This document shows positions 1-8,529 of a stretch of DNA of 64,000 nucleotides, piece by piece. The position numbers were made by a program, and so were the translations under genes. The stretch is from positions 266,092-330,091 of the forward strand of contig JADJGV010000011.1 in assembly GCA_016707895.1 (NCBI GenBank), read 5' to 3'. The notes below the pieces were generated by a model. That model was not told the DNA's origin. It saw only the letters and a list, made by a program, of their open reading frames with translations, and searched no databases. Each line of letters opens with the position of its first letter. The first letter of the stretch is position 1. The stretch is from Myxococcales bacterium (lineage in GTDB: Bacteria > Myxococcota_A > Polyangia > Haliangiales > Haliangiaceae).

Positions 1-2
1 AG

Positions 3-1883
3 TCGCCGTCGACCAAGTACGGCCGCGCGTTCAACGTCACCGGCGTCGAGGACGCGGTGTCGCGGTACCACGGCATCGACGCCCAGTCGTCGCGCACCGC
101 CTGCACCACCGACGCGCAGTGCAACGCGCAGATCGGTGAGAGCTGCGCCATCCGCCCGGGCCAGACCAATGGCCGCTGCATCCCGACCTGGTGGGGCATC
201 TGCCACGCCTGGACCCCGGCCGCGATCCTCCTGCCCGAGCCCAAGCACGCCGTCACCTACAACGGCGTCGACTTCAAGGTGCAGGACATCAAGGCGCTGC
301 TCACGCTGGTCCACAACAGCACCAACACCAAGTTCGTCTCGCTCCGCTGCAACACCGACGCCCAGGGCACCCCGGGCATCAACTACGACAACTACGGTCG
401 GCCGCAGGGCGGCGACGCCTCGTGCAAGGACACCAACCCCGGCACCTACCACCTCTTGCTCACCAACTACCTGGGCAAGCAGGGCGCGTCGTTCGCCGAG
501 GACCGCACGTTCGACGACGAGGTGTGGAACCAGCCGCTGCGCGCGTACCGCATCACGGCGCAGACCGAGGTGTCGGCGCTCGAGGCCAACAAGCTGATCG
601 GCGTGACCCCGCAGGGCGGCACCACCACCGAGCAGACCGGCTCGGTCGCCAAGAACGCGTGGGTCCAGCTCGGCACCTTCCCGGTGACCGCGAACTCGAA
701 CTTCACGGTCGCGATGACCGGCACCGGCGACGCCGACCTCTACGTCAAGTTTGGCGCTCAGCCGACCGCCGCCGCGTACGACTGCCGCCCCTACGGCGGT
801 GACTCCAACGAGACCTGCAACCTGACGGTCCCGGCCGGCGCCACCCAGGCGTTCGTCGCAGTGCTCGGCTACAGCGACACCGCCGCGACCTACACCGCCA
901 AGATCACCTCGGGCGGCGCGATCCCGACCACCTACGTCTTCAACGACAAGGCCGCGAAGCTCTACAAGGTCCACACCGACGTCGACTACATCTCGGAGTC
1001 GCCGGCCGGCACCGACGGCAACCTCGCCTCGACGATCGACCGCTACACCCACACCGACCGCTACGACTACATCCTCGAGGTCGACGCCGCGGGCAAGATC
1101 ATCGGCGGCGAGTGGCTCGGCGAGTCGAAGAAGGCCCACCCGGACTTCGTCTGGCTGCCCTACAGCGTGCGCGGCAGCTCGGTGGCGGGCGGCAAGATCA
1201 CCTACGCCAACGTGAAGGCCATCTACGACCTGTCGATGAGCGACGGCCAGCCGCCGGTCACCGGCGGTGACAAGGTGGTCGAGGAGTCGGGCGCGATCGC
1301 CAAGGCGGCGTGGAAGCAGCTCGGCCCGTACAACGTCGCGGCCGGCTCGACCCTGACCGCGGTGATGACCGGCGACGGCGACGCCGACCTCTACGTCCGC
1401 AAGAGCGCGGCGCCGACCGCCGCCAGCTACGACTGCCGCCCCTACCGCGACGGCACCAACGAGGAGTGCTCGATCGTCGGCCCGGCCACCGTCTACGTCG
1501 GCGTGAACGGCTACGCGGCGACCTCGAACTACGCCCTCAAGATCACCTACAAGGAGGGCACCGGCGCCCCGCCGGTCGAGCCGCCGCCGGCCACGGTCGT
1601 CCACCTCGACACCACCGGCTCGGTGGCCCAGGGCGAGATGAAGCTCTTCACGATGAACGTCATCGCCGGCAAGAAGATCGTCATCCGCACCACCGCGCCG
1701 AGCGACGTCGACCTCTACATCATGATGGGCGCGGCCCCGACCACCAGCGCGTACACGATGAAGGCGTACACCTCGTCGGGCAACGAGACCATCGCGTACA
1801 CGCCGACCTCGAACGGCACCCTGCAGATCGGCGTCCACGGCTACGCGGCGTCGACCTTCACGCTCAAGACCGCCAACAACTGA
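3..1883 (+). CDS. Secreted transglutaminase-elicitor-like protein with three PPC domains (5' end outside window)
   Basis: The frame is open to the left edge, so the N-terminus (signal peptide, prosegment) lies outside; about 626 residues are visible. A WWGICHAW segment at visible residues 63-70 offers a candidate nucleophile Cys67. Further on, an ILEVD...GGEW segment (about 355-370) and HPDF (about 379) supply candidate Asp and His. This pattern resembles the transglutaminase elicitor family (TGase_elicitor, GP42-like), which cross-links protein Gln and Lys. Three beta-sandwich PPC domains, with the typical DADLYV core, sit at about 218-305, 437-515 and 540-626. The first lies between the two halves of the enzyme domain. 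Likely exported. Family assignment is from memory of motifs; the PPC domains are clearer than the enzyme domain. A strong terminator follows. Confidence 0.75.
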   Translation, partial: SPSTKYGRAFNVTGVEDAVSRYHGIDAQSSRTACTTDAQCNAQIGESCAIRPGQTNGRCIPTWWGICHAWTPAAILLPEPKHAVTYNGVDFKVQDIKALLTLVHNSTNTKFVSLRCNTDAQGTPGINYDNYGRPQGGDASCKDTNPGTYHLLLTNYLGKQGASFAEDRTFDDEVWNQPLRAYRITAQTEVSALEANKLIGVTPQGGTTTEQTGSVAKNAWVQLGTFPVTANSNFTVAMTGTGDADLYVKFGAQPTAAAYDCRPYGGDSNETCNLTVPAGATQAFVAVLGYSDTAATYTAKITSGGAIPTTYVFNDKAAKLYKVHTDVDYISESPAGTDGNLASTIDRYTHTDRYDYILEVDAAGKIIGGEWLGESKKAHPDFVWLPYSVRGSSVAGGKITYANVKAIYDLSMSDGQPPVTGGDKVVEESGAIAKAAWKQLGPYNVAAGSTLTAVMTGDGDADLYVRKSAAPTAASYDCRPYRDGTNEECSIVGPATVYVGVNGYAATSNYALKITYKEGTGAPPVEPPPATVVHLDTTGSVAQGEMKLFTMNVIAGKKIVIRTTAPSDVDLYIMMGAAPTTSAYTMKAYTSSGNETIAYTPTSNGTLQIGVHGYAASTFTLKTANN

Positions 1884-1905
1884 GCTCCAGCCACCGATGT
1901 CGGTG

Positions 1906-1938
1906 CGACGGCCCGGGCGACCGGGCCGTCGGCATTTT
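1906..1938 (+). terminator. Rho-independent terminator after the transglutaminase-like gene
   Basis: A perfect 11-bp stem (CGACGGCCCGG / CCGGGCCGTCG, 1906-1916 and 1921-1931) with a GCGA loop is followed by GCATTTTC. It lies between the convergent genes ending at 1883 and 1948. The short T-run fits termination of the plus-strand gene. Confidence 0.7.
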
Positions 1939-1947
1939 CGGCGGCGA

Positions 1948-3231
1948 TCAGCGCGAGCGGGTGAACCACCGGGCGTCGGGCGGGGCCGGCAGCGGCAGCG
2001 CGTCGATCCACACCCCGGCGCCAGCCTGCGCGCGGAAGCCGGCGTAGCTGGCGATCGCCGAGGTGTCGATCACCGCCAGGTGGTCGAGCGGCAGGCCGGC
2101 GACGTCGAACGGCGCGGGCAGCGTCGGCAACGTCACCGCGGTGGTGTCGGGCGGGGCGATCACCCGCCAGGCCGCCACCACGTTCTCGAGCGCGTCGACC
2201 TCCTGGAAGTCGACGACGACGGCGTCGGGGGTGCCGGCGCCGTCGGTGGTCCAGGTGACGGTCGCGCCGGCCTGGCTCGGCGTCGTGACCTCGGGCAAGG
2301 TCGGCGTCACGTCCACCGGCGCGGCCTCGGTCAGCGTCGGCCGCAGCGCGATCAACTGGTCGCGGTCGAACACGCTGGTGCCGAGCGTCACCTCGAGCGC
2401 GGCCGTGTCGCCGTAGCCGGCCGGCGCCGGGAACGCCCCCTGCGCCGCGCCGCCCGCGACCGCGACGTTGAGCAGCGTGGCCTGGTGCGCGGGGGCGCCG
2501 CCGACCAGCAGGCGTCGGCGCAGCGTCGCCCGGCCGGCGTTCGGGGGCACGCCGACGAAGTCGACGGTGGCGGTGGTGCCCGCGACCCACGCGCCGGTCA
2601 CCGCGAGCGGCACGCCCGCCGTCGGCGTCACCGCCGGCGCGATCAGGTACGCCAACCCGGCGGCGGTGCGCGAGGTCGCCAGCAGCGAGTGGGTCAGCCC
2701 GCACCCGCGCCCGAACGTCGCGGCGACGGTCGGGACGCCGGCAGTGCCGCGCAGGCACGGGCCGCCGACGGCGTAGCTGCTGGCGCCGCTGAGCGCTGGC
2801 AGCGTCACCGCCACCGGCTGATCGAGCGCGACGTCGCCCGGCCCGAAGACCAGGTCGTCGCCGTCCTCGACGGCGAGCATGGTCACCAACACCACGCCGT
2901 CCCAGCCCACGGTGACGCTGCCGCCGACCTCGACCGCGCCGACCACCACGCCGCTGGCGTCGGGCTGGGCCTGCCCCGTCAGGCTGCCGTCGGGGGCCAC
3001 GAAGAACACCGTCGCCGTCGGATCGGGCGCACCGTCGCCGGCCTGGGACCGGACGTGGACCGTCACCGTGGCGAGCGCCGCGTCGGAGGACGGCGCGTCG
3101 ACCGGGGCGTCGTCGAGCGCGGCCGCGTCGACGCGCGGGGCGTCGCCGGCCCCGGCGTCGGCGATCGGGGAGTTCGGCGAGTCGCAGGCCGCGAGGCCCA
3201 GGCACACCAGCACGCAGGCGCGGGAGCTCAT
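1948..3231 (-). CDS. Lipoprotein with Asp/Ala-rich tether, function unknown
   Basis: 427 residues. I start at the ATG at 3231 because it gives a clean lipoprotein signal (MSSRACVLVCLGLAACDS, lipobox LAAC); the frame stays open further upstream but that part looks non-coding. After the lipidated Cys comes a low-complexity stretch rich in Asp, Ala and Pro to about residue 55, then beta-rich sequence resembling carboxypeptidase-regulatory-like or Ig-like folds (TVHVRSQ, SVTVGWDG). I recognise no catalytic motif. Probably anchored in the outer membrane facing the periplasm or the surface. Convergent with the transglutaminase-like gene. Function unknown. Confidence 0.75.
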   Translation of the reverse strand: MSSRACVLVCLGLAACDSPNSPIADAGAGDAPRVDAAALDDAPVDAPSSDAALATVTVHVRSQAGDGAPDPTATVFFVAPDGSLTGQAQPDASGVVVGAVEVGGSVTVGWDGVVLVTMLAVEDGDDLVFGPGDVALDQPVAVTLPALSGASSYAVGGPCLRGTAGVPTVAATFGRGCGLTHSLLATSRTAAGLAYLIAPAVTPTAGVPLAVTGAWVAGTTATVDFVGVPPNAGRATLRRRLLVGGAPAHQATLLNVAVAGGAAQGAFPAPAGYGDTAALEVTLGTSVFDRDQLIALRPTLTEAAPVDVTPTLPEVTTPSQAGATVTWTTDGAGTPDAVVVDFQEVDALENVVAAWRVIAPPDTTAVTLPTLPAPFDVAGLPLDHLAVIDTSAIASYAGFRAQAGAGVWIDALPLPAPPDARWFTRSR

Positions 3232-3272
3232 GCACCGTAGGCCCGGCGCCGGCGGTTTGTGACCAGGCCGCG

Positions 3273-4001
3273 TCACGGCGCCACCGTCGCGGCGCGGATC
3301 ACGTCGAGGGCGCGGTCGGGATCGCATCCGTAGATGCCGGCGCCCCAGGCGCCGTTGGCCTCGACCACCGCCCAGCGCCCGTCGGCGAGCAGGCCGACGT
3401 CGAGCGCCAGCGCCCGCGGCGTGGTCGCCGGCGCCTGGGCCAGGGCCTGCGTCGCGAAGGCGATCGCCGCGGCCAGCTCGTCGGCCGGCGCGGCGTAGTC
3501 GACGTCGCGGGCCAGCGCGCCGTCGCGCAGGTACGGCGACGCGGTCGCGACCTCGCCGTCCAGGCAGAAGCAGCGGTACTCGCTACGCCAGCGCACCGGC
3601 TCGGCGATCAGCACCGGCGCCGCCGGATCCAAGTCGGGCGGCAGCGCGGCGCCGCTGGCGTACACCGCCGCGGCGAACGACTTGTCGTTGGGCGGCTTCA
3701 CGAACGCCGGCGCGGTCGACGCCCGCGCCGCCGCCACGGTCGCCAGCTCGATCCGGCGGTGGCGCAGCGTCGGCGACAGCGCCGGCAGCCAGTCGATCGG
3801 CGGCTCGAGCAGCGCGCGCCCGACCGCGGCGGCGATCGGCGGGCCGTACAGCGCCTCGACGTAGATCACCGCGTCGGGGTCGGGCAGCGGCGGCACGGTG
3901 ATGCCGCGCGCGCGCACGACGTCCCAGCCGCGGGCGATCGCCACGCGCCACAACGCCTGGGCGTCCTCGGTGTGGCGCCCCGACAGGATCAGCGTCGTCA
4001 T
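3273..4001 (-). CDS. ATP-grasp domain protein (R2K/DUF4343-like)
   Basis: 242 residues. The C-terminal half shows ATP-grasp features: AFVKPPNDKSF (lysine binding ATP), an EYRCFCLDGEV strand, and a metal-binding end VVEANGAWGAGIYGCDP. This layout matches the small R2K ATP-grasp proteins (DUF4343 family), which are thought to form amide or peptide bonds using ATP; the substrate is unknown. The N-terminal third (MTTLILSGRHTEDAQALW) is the usual pre-ATP-grasp domain. It starts 26 bases from the start of a divergent small lipoprotein gene, so their promoters must overlap. Cytoplasmic, no signal. Confidence 0.8.
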   Translation of the reverse strand: MTTLILSGRHTEDAQALWRVAIARGWDVVRARGITVPPLPDPDAVIYVEALYGPPIAAAVGRALLEPPIDWLPALSPTLRHRRIELATVAAARASTAPAFVKPPNDKSFAAAVYASGAALPPDLDPAAPVLIAEPVRWRSEYRCFCLDGEVATASPYLRDGALARDVDYAAPADELAAAIAFATQALAQAPATTPRALALDVGLLADGRWAVVEANGAWGAGIYGCDPDRALDVIRAATVAP

Positions 4002-4027
4002 GGCGGTCAGCGTAGTACAGTCGTCCC

Positions 4028-4357
4028 ATGTGGCGCTCCCTGCTCGGCCTCGCGGTGACGTCCGCGATCGTGGCGTGCGGCGACGGCAGCGCCCCGATCG
4101 ACGCCGCCGCGATCGACGACGCCGCGATCGACGCCGGCATCGACGGCGCGGCCGTCGACTGCGACGGCGGGTGCGCCGGGGTCGGCGAGGCGTGTGGCAG
4201 CTCGGACGTCGACCTCGACGCCGGCGCCCGGACCTGCGCGCCGGGGCTGGCGTGCTGTTACCCGTGCGGCATCCCCGACTGCGTGGATCGCTGCGTGACG
4301 CCGTGCGCGCCGGGCCCCGGCTGCCAGGAGAGCGGCTGCCCGGGACCGTTCCCGTGA
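4028..4357 (+). CDS. Small Cys-rich lipoprotein
   Basis: 109 residues. The signal MWRSLLGLAVTSAIVAC ends in a lipobox (IVAC). An Asp/Ala/Ile repeat tether (IDAAAIDDAAIDAGIDG) follows, then a C-terminal domain with about 13 cysteines (CDGGCAG, CAPGLACCYPCG, CVDRCVTPC) that would be disulfide-rich in the periplasm or outside. No family recognised. The tether is compositionally like those of the lipoproteins ending at 1948 and 51381. Divergently transcribed from the ATP-grasp gene. Confidence 0.75.
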   Translation: MWRSLLGLAVTSAIVACGDGSAPIDAAAIDDAAIDAGIDGAAVDCDGGCAGVGEACGSSDVDLDAGARTCAPGLACCYPCGIPDCVDRCVTPCAPGPGCQESGCPGPFP

Positions 4358-4453
4358 GCTGCGGGCGCGGCGATCGATAGGCCGCGCGCGGGTTTCGGCG
4401 ATCGTCGCGACGCGCGGGAAGAAGCGCCGGGCCGTGCGTTCCGGTGCTGAACC

Positions 4454-6817
4454 ATGGCGCACGACCTCGCGACCGCCGCGCTCGATCCCGATCTCTCGAC
4501 CACCGCCGAGGCCCGCCGCACGCCGCCCGGCAAGGCGTCGATGACCCAGCGGATGCCGGCCTCGGCGCGCGCGATCGCCCGCGCGGTCGCCGCCGCGATG
4601 GCCCCGGCGCCCGACGCCGACGCCCACGTCGATCGCGCGCTCGGCGGGTCCGGCCAGCCGCTCCCCGACGGCGTACGCGATCGCTTCGAGCGCTCGCTCG
4701 GCGTCGATCTCGGCGGCGTGCGGGTCCACCAGGGCGGCGCCGCCGCGACCGCCGCCGCCGCGGTCGGCGCCCGGGCCTTCGCGTTCGGCGACGACGTGGT
4801 CATGGGCGCCGGCGAGTACGCCCCCGACACCGCCGAGGGCGCCCACCTGCTGGCCCACGAGGTCGCGCACACGGTGCAGCAGCGCGGCAGCGCCGCGGCG
4901 CCGCAGTACAAGCTCACGACGACGATGCCGGGCGACGCCGCCGAGGTCGAGGCCGATCGCGCGGCCGCGGCGATGGTCGCCGGCGATCCGTTCGCGATCG
5001 GCGCCGTCGGCACGTCGGTGGCGCGGATCGCCCGCTGGGCCGACGATCGCGGCGCGCGCGCGGTGCTCGCCGCGATCGAGCGCGCCGACCTGCCGGCGAT
5101 CCGCCAGCTCATCCTGGCGCTCGAGACCGCGCGGGCCAGCAACACGCCGGCGGTCGAACTCGGCGACCGCACGATGCCGGTGGCGATCGCCGACCTCCAC
5201 GAGCTCGAGGTCCGCGCCCGGGCCCGCTTCGCCACGCTCGACCACGCCGCCCCCGGCGCGCAGTCGCGCGACGGCGTCCCCGACGCGAGCCTCGACCACG
5301 GCCCCGCGCCGGCCAGCGCCGAGCAGGCCGACGGCGCGCCGGCGTCGCATTCGCCTGGACCGCAGGGCGGCGCCCACGGCCAGGGCTCCGGCCTGCAGAT
5401 CCGCGAGCGGTTCCGTCAGGAGTTCGATCTGATGGCTGGCGGTCGCCCGCTGGCCGGCGGCTGGTTGACGCTGCGCAGCGCCCGCATCCGCATCGAGGTG
5501 TACGACGAGCAGACCCCCGCCGCCTCGGGCAACGGCGAACGCACACAGGTCGTCCTGCCGTCGCCGACGACCCGCCGGGTCCGCGCGGGTCGCCCGGCCG
5601 CCCCCGCGTCGGTCGGCGGCCAGGTCGAGTTCCCGCGATTCGCGCCCGGCGAGTGGCACGGCGCGGTCGATCACCTGCAGGCGCGCACCAACTTCGCGCC
5701 GTCGCTGTCGCTCGCGCGCGAGGGCGAGGTCATGACCGGGAACATCGGCGTCGGGACGGTGCAGGTCCGCGGCCGCCCCTTCGCGTGGGGGCCCGAGACC
5801 AGCTTCGAGTGCCCGATCCGGCTGATCGAGCGCGCCCGCAACGGCTCCTCGGGCGCCGCCGAGTGGCGGATCGCCGAGCTGCGGCCCACGTTCCACGCCG
5901 GCCCGGTCCAGCTCCCCGGCTTCGACTCGTTCGTGCGCGTGTCGCTCGAGCTGTCGCTCGGCCCGAACCTCGAACGCATCGGCGCCTGGCTCGCCGAGCA
6001 CGGCGTCCAGGTCGGCAACGCCGTGGTGCGCCGCGCGGAGCAAGCGACCGCGAACGCCGCCGCCAACGCCACCGAGCACGCCGCCGAGCGCGGCGCCGCC
6101 AACACCGCCGAGAACGCCGCCGAGCGTGGCGCCTCCAACGCCACCGCCAACGCCACCGAGCACGCCGCCGAGCGCGGCGCCGCCAACGCCACCGCCAACG
6201 CCACCGAGCACGCCGCCGAGCGCGGCGCCGCCAACGCCACGGCCAACGCCACCGAGCAGGCGGCGCTGCGCGGCGGCGGCGAGGCGGCGCTCGAGGGCGG
6301 CGCCCGGGCTGGCGCGCGGGGCGTCGCGGCGCGCGGCGTCGCGGCGCTCGGCGCGGTCGCCGAGGTGCTCGGCTTCCTCGACCTGCCGCTGCAGGTGACG
6401 ATCTGGAACGTCTGGATGTGGCACCACGCGTGGGAGTCGGGGCAGCGCGACGCCGCGCTCGCGCGACGCGTCCAGCACGACCTGTTCGACTGCTGCATGT
6501 CGTACGCGCAGGTGATGACCGGCGGCGCGCCCCGCGGTGGCCGCCCCGGCGCCGACGGTGCCCACGCGGCCGAGCAGCGCATCGCGCGGGCGGTCGCCGC
6601 CGGCTACACCCGCGAGCAGATCTTCGAGGCCACGCGCACCTACCAGTTCGCCGGCCGCTACGGCCTGCCGGCCTGGTACCAGCAGGCCTACGTCGAGATG
6701 GCGCCGCGGGCCCGCGCCGCCGCCGGCCAACAGCAGGGCTTCCTCGACGTGGTCGGCGCGGCGATCGACGCGGTCGATCAGGGCGGCTACGGCTACCGCG
6801 CGTTCGGCGGCTGGTGA
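4454..6817 (+). CDS. DUF4157 (eCIS core domain) protein with internal tandem repeats
   Basis: 787 residues. Residues about 55-150 match DUF4157: a conserved LGVDLGGVRVHQG segment, a region AFAFGDDVVMG, and the HEVAHTVQQRG motif, which has the HExxH form of zinc metallopeptidases. DUF4157 proteins are often linked to extracellular contractile injection systems (eCIS) as cargo or associated toxins, but no other eCIS gene is visible here. Residues about 280-520 form a beta-rich middle. Residues about 530-600 are tandem repeats of a 16-residue Asn/Ala/Thr unit (NATANATEHAAERGAA). A glycine/alanine segment and a helical C-terminus follow (about 640-787). No signal peptide is visible. The start is the ATG at 4454, with a weak ribosome site. 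Confidence 0.75.
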   Translation: MAHDLATAALDPDLSTTAEARRTPPGKASMTQRMPASARAIARAVAAAMAPAPDADAHVDRALGGSGQPLPDGVRDRFERSLGVDLGGVRVHQGGAAATAAAAVGARAFAFGDDVVMGAGEYAPDTAEGAHLLAHEVAHTVQQRGSAAAPQYKLTTTMPGDAAEVEADRAAAAMVAGDPFAIGAVGTSVARIARWADDRGARAVLAAIERADLPAIRQLILALETARASNTPAVELGDRTMPVAIADLHELEVRARARFATLDHAAPGAQSRDGVPDASLDHGPAPASAEQADGAPASHSPGPQGGAHGQGSGLQIRERFRQEFDLMAGGRPLAGGWLTLRSARIRIEVYDEQTPAASGNGERTQVVLPSPTTRRVRAGRPAAPASVGGQVEFPRFAPGEWHGAVDHLQARTNFAPSLSLAREGEVMTGNIGVGTVQVRGRPFAWGPETSFECPIRLIERARNGSSGAAEWRIAELRPTFHAGPVQLPGFDSFVRVSLELSLGPNLERIGAWLAEHGVQVGNAVVRRAEQATANAAANATEHAAERGAANTAENAAERGASNATANATEHAAERGAANATANATEHAAERGAANATANATEQAALRGGGEAALEGGARAGARGVAARGVAALGAVAEVLGFLDLPLQVTIWNVWMWHHAWESGQRDAALARRVQHDLFDCCMSYAQVMTGGAPRGGRPGADGAHAAEQRIARAVAAGYTREQIFEATRTYQFAGRYGLPAWYQQAYVEMAPRARAAAGQQQGFLDVVGAAIDAVDQGGYGYRAFGGW
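6049..6262 (+). repeat. In-frame tandem repeat inside the DUF4157 gene
   Basis: A roughly 48-base unit encoding NATANATEHAAERGAA recurs: two near-perfect copies, a diverged copy at each end and one shortened 36-base copy. All lengths are multiples of three, so copy-number change would keep the frame. Confidence 0.8.
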
Positions 6818-6827
6818 GCGCGGCCGG

Positions 6828-7835
6828 TCACCGCGCGTCGGCGCGCAGCTGCGAGCGCAGCCGCTCGGGCGTGGTGCCGGTCCAGTCGTGGAACGCGCGG
6901 ATGAACGAGTTGGGATCCTCGAAGCCGAGCAAGAACGAGATCTCGGCGCCGGCCATGCCGGTGGCGCCGAGGTAGTAGCGCGCCAGGCCCTCGCGGGTGG
7001 CGTCGAGCACCTGCTGGAAGCTGGTGCCCTCGTCCTGCAGGCGCCGCTGCAGCGTGCGCGCGCTCACGCCCAGCCGCTGCGCGACGTCGGCCACCGCGCC
7101 GCGGCCACCCGGCAACAGCTCGAGCAGCGCCGCCCGCACCCGCTCGCCGGCGGAGGCGCCCGCGTCGAGCTCGGCCAGGCGGCGCCGCAGCTCGGGCTCG
7201 AAGAAGCTCCACATGCCGGCGCGCGCCGTGAGGAACGGCGCCCGCGCGTCGGCTGCGGCCAGCGTCATCGACACCACCGGCGCCGGCGTCACCGCCACGC
7301 CGAACGCGCGCGCCACCTCGGCCGCCGGCTCGAACCGGTGCGGCGACGTCACCGCCAGCGGCACCACCGCGCGCCGGGTGCCGAGCCGCGCCAGCTGCAG
7401 GCAGCACGCGAGCTCGAACGCGTACAGCATCGGCGGTGGCACCACCGGCGCCGCGGTCCACTCGATGCCGATCGTCGTCGAGGCCGGCCCGACGTCGACG
7501 TGCAGCGCCACCGGCGCGCACAGCCGCTTGTAGCGGGCCAGCCGCGCCGCCGCCGCGTCGAAGTCGTCGCTGCACATCGCCGCGAACACCGGCGGGTCGA
7601 ACATCTCGAACGACATCGCCTGGCCGGCGCGCAGCGCCAGCAGCGGATCGCCGGACTCGTCGTGGAACGCGGCGAGCAGCCGCGCGAACTCATCGGCGTG
7701 CAGCGTGGCGTTGTCGCGGGCGAGCAGATCCTCGGGCAGCGCCGCCCGCCGCAGCACGTCGGCCGGCGCGACGCCGAACGCGTGCATGAGCAGGCGCCAC
7801 GCCGGGCTGACCGGGTATGCGCTGGAGGGCAACAT
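6828..7835 (-). CDS. AraC-family transcriptional regulator
   Basis: 335 residues. The N-terminal 200 residues resemble the arabinose-binding-type domain of OruR/ArgR-like AraC regulators (AFGVAPADVLRRAALPEDLL near the start). The C-terminal 100 residues hold two helix-turn-helix units: VADVAQRLGVSARTLQRRL and ISFLLGFEDPNSFIRAFHDWTG. The latter is the classic AraC signature. The start is the ATG at 7835 (MLPSSAYPV); the frame extends upstream but overlaps the divergent gene's promoter and looks non-coding. It probably controls the divergent operon starting at 8001, since three 21-bp-spaced repeats lie between. The inducer is unknown. Confidence 0.9.
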   Translation of the reverse strand: MLPSSAYPVSPAWRLLMHAFGVAPADVLRRAALPEDLLARDNATLHADEFARLLAAFHDESGDPLLALRAGQAMSFEMFDPPVFAAMCSDDFDAAAARLARYKRLCAPVALHVDVGPASTTIGIEWTAAPVVPPPMLYAFELACCLQLARLGTRRAVVPLAVTSPHRFEPAAEVARAFGVAVTPAPVVSMTLAAADARAPFLTARAGMWSFFEPELRRRLAELDAGASAGERVRAALLELLPGGRGAVADVAQRLGVSARTLQRRLQDEGTSFQQVLDATREGLARYYLGATGMAGAEISFLLGFEDPNSFIRAFHDWTGTTPERLRSQLRADAR

Positions 7836-7928
7836 GCGGACGCGCCAACGATACCGAGCCTCGGCCCCGCCCGCACTCGCGAACCACGCCGCGACACCTG
7901 CGGATCCCGCCAACGGCGGCGGCCGCGC

Positions 7929-7980
7929 CTGGCGCGATCGGTTGGTCAGCTGGCGCGACCCGCGATTGGCGTGGCGCGCG
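7929..7980 (+). promoter_or_regulatory. Three direct repeats at 21-bp period: candidate AraC-family operator
   Basis: CTGGCGCGA occurs at 7929 and at 7950, and a variant GTGGCGCGC at 7971. Each start is 21 bp from the next, two helical turns, as expected for AraC-type sites. They lie between the AraC gene and the operon starting at 8001. Binding is inferred. Confidence 0.45.
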
Positions 7981-8000
7981 GCCACCTCTAGAAGGAATGC

Positions 8001-8519
8001 ATGCGGCACCTGGCGCTGAGCTTCGCGGTGATCGCGGTCGCGGCCGTCCCGGCGCGCGCCGAGCCCCGCGGCTTCACGATCGGCGCCCGGCCGGTGTGGT
8101 TCGTGACCGGCGGCGTGACCACCGGCGGCACCGTCGCGCTGGCCGACCGCGGCGCGCTGTTCGGCGGCGAGCTCGGGCTGGTCCGCATCCGCGACCGCCA
8201 GGTCGTCGGCGTCTACGTCGACGGCCTCTACGACTTCGGCGTCGACGCCGCGCTGGTCACCGCCGGCCCCGAGCTCGCGATCATCCGGCGCTCGCCGAGC
8301 ATGCCGCTGGCGCTGGGCGTCGACGGCGGCGGCGCGCTCCGGTTCGGCGACGACGGCGGCCTCGGCGCCACCGGGCGGGTGTTCCTCACCGTGGCCGGCG
8401 CGGTGTCGCTGTACGGCCGCTACGTGTTCATCGACGGCGACGCCGACCGCCACGCGGCGCAGGTGGGTCTGACGCTCAAGTTCCCGCTCGCCGCGCCGTT
8501 CGGCGCCGGCGCGCGCTGA
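8001..8519 (+). CDS. Exported hypothetical protein (possible small outer-membrane barrel)
   Basis: 172 residues. A signal peptide (MRHLALSFAVIAVAAVPARA, cleavage after ARA) precedes alternating hydrophobic/polar beta strands (RPVWFVTGGV, VVGVYVDGLYDFG, VSLYGRYVFID) and a C-terminal strand VGLTLKFPL. This is consistent with a small outer-membrane beta barrel, but no family is recognised. A good ribosome site (GAAGGA) precedes the ATG. It is the first gene of a run with the 2Fe-2S subunit 10 bases downstream, so it is probably co-transcribed with the oxidoreductase and controlled by the divergent AraC regulator. Confidence 0.7.
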   Translation: MRHLALSFAVIAVAAVPARAEPRGFTIGARPVWFVTGGVTTGGTVALADRGALFGGELGLVRIRDRQVVGVYVDGLYDFGVDAALVTAGPELAIIRRSPSMPLALGVDGGGALRFGDDGGLGATGRVFLTVAGAVSLYGRYVFIDGDADRHAAQVGLTLKFPLAAPFGAGAR

Positions 8520-8529
8520 CGGAGGGATC

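Noticed and set aside
4007..6730. Very long minus-strand frame opposite the DUF4157 gene
   Set aside because: Arg/Ala/Gly-rich without motifs; a shadow of a high-GC gene. The same applies to many long antisense frames across the window.
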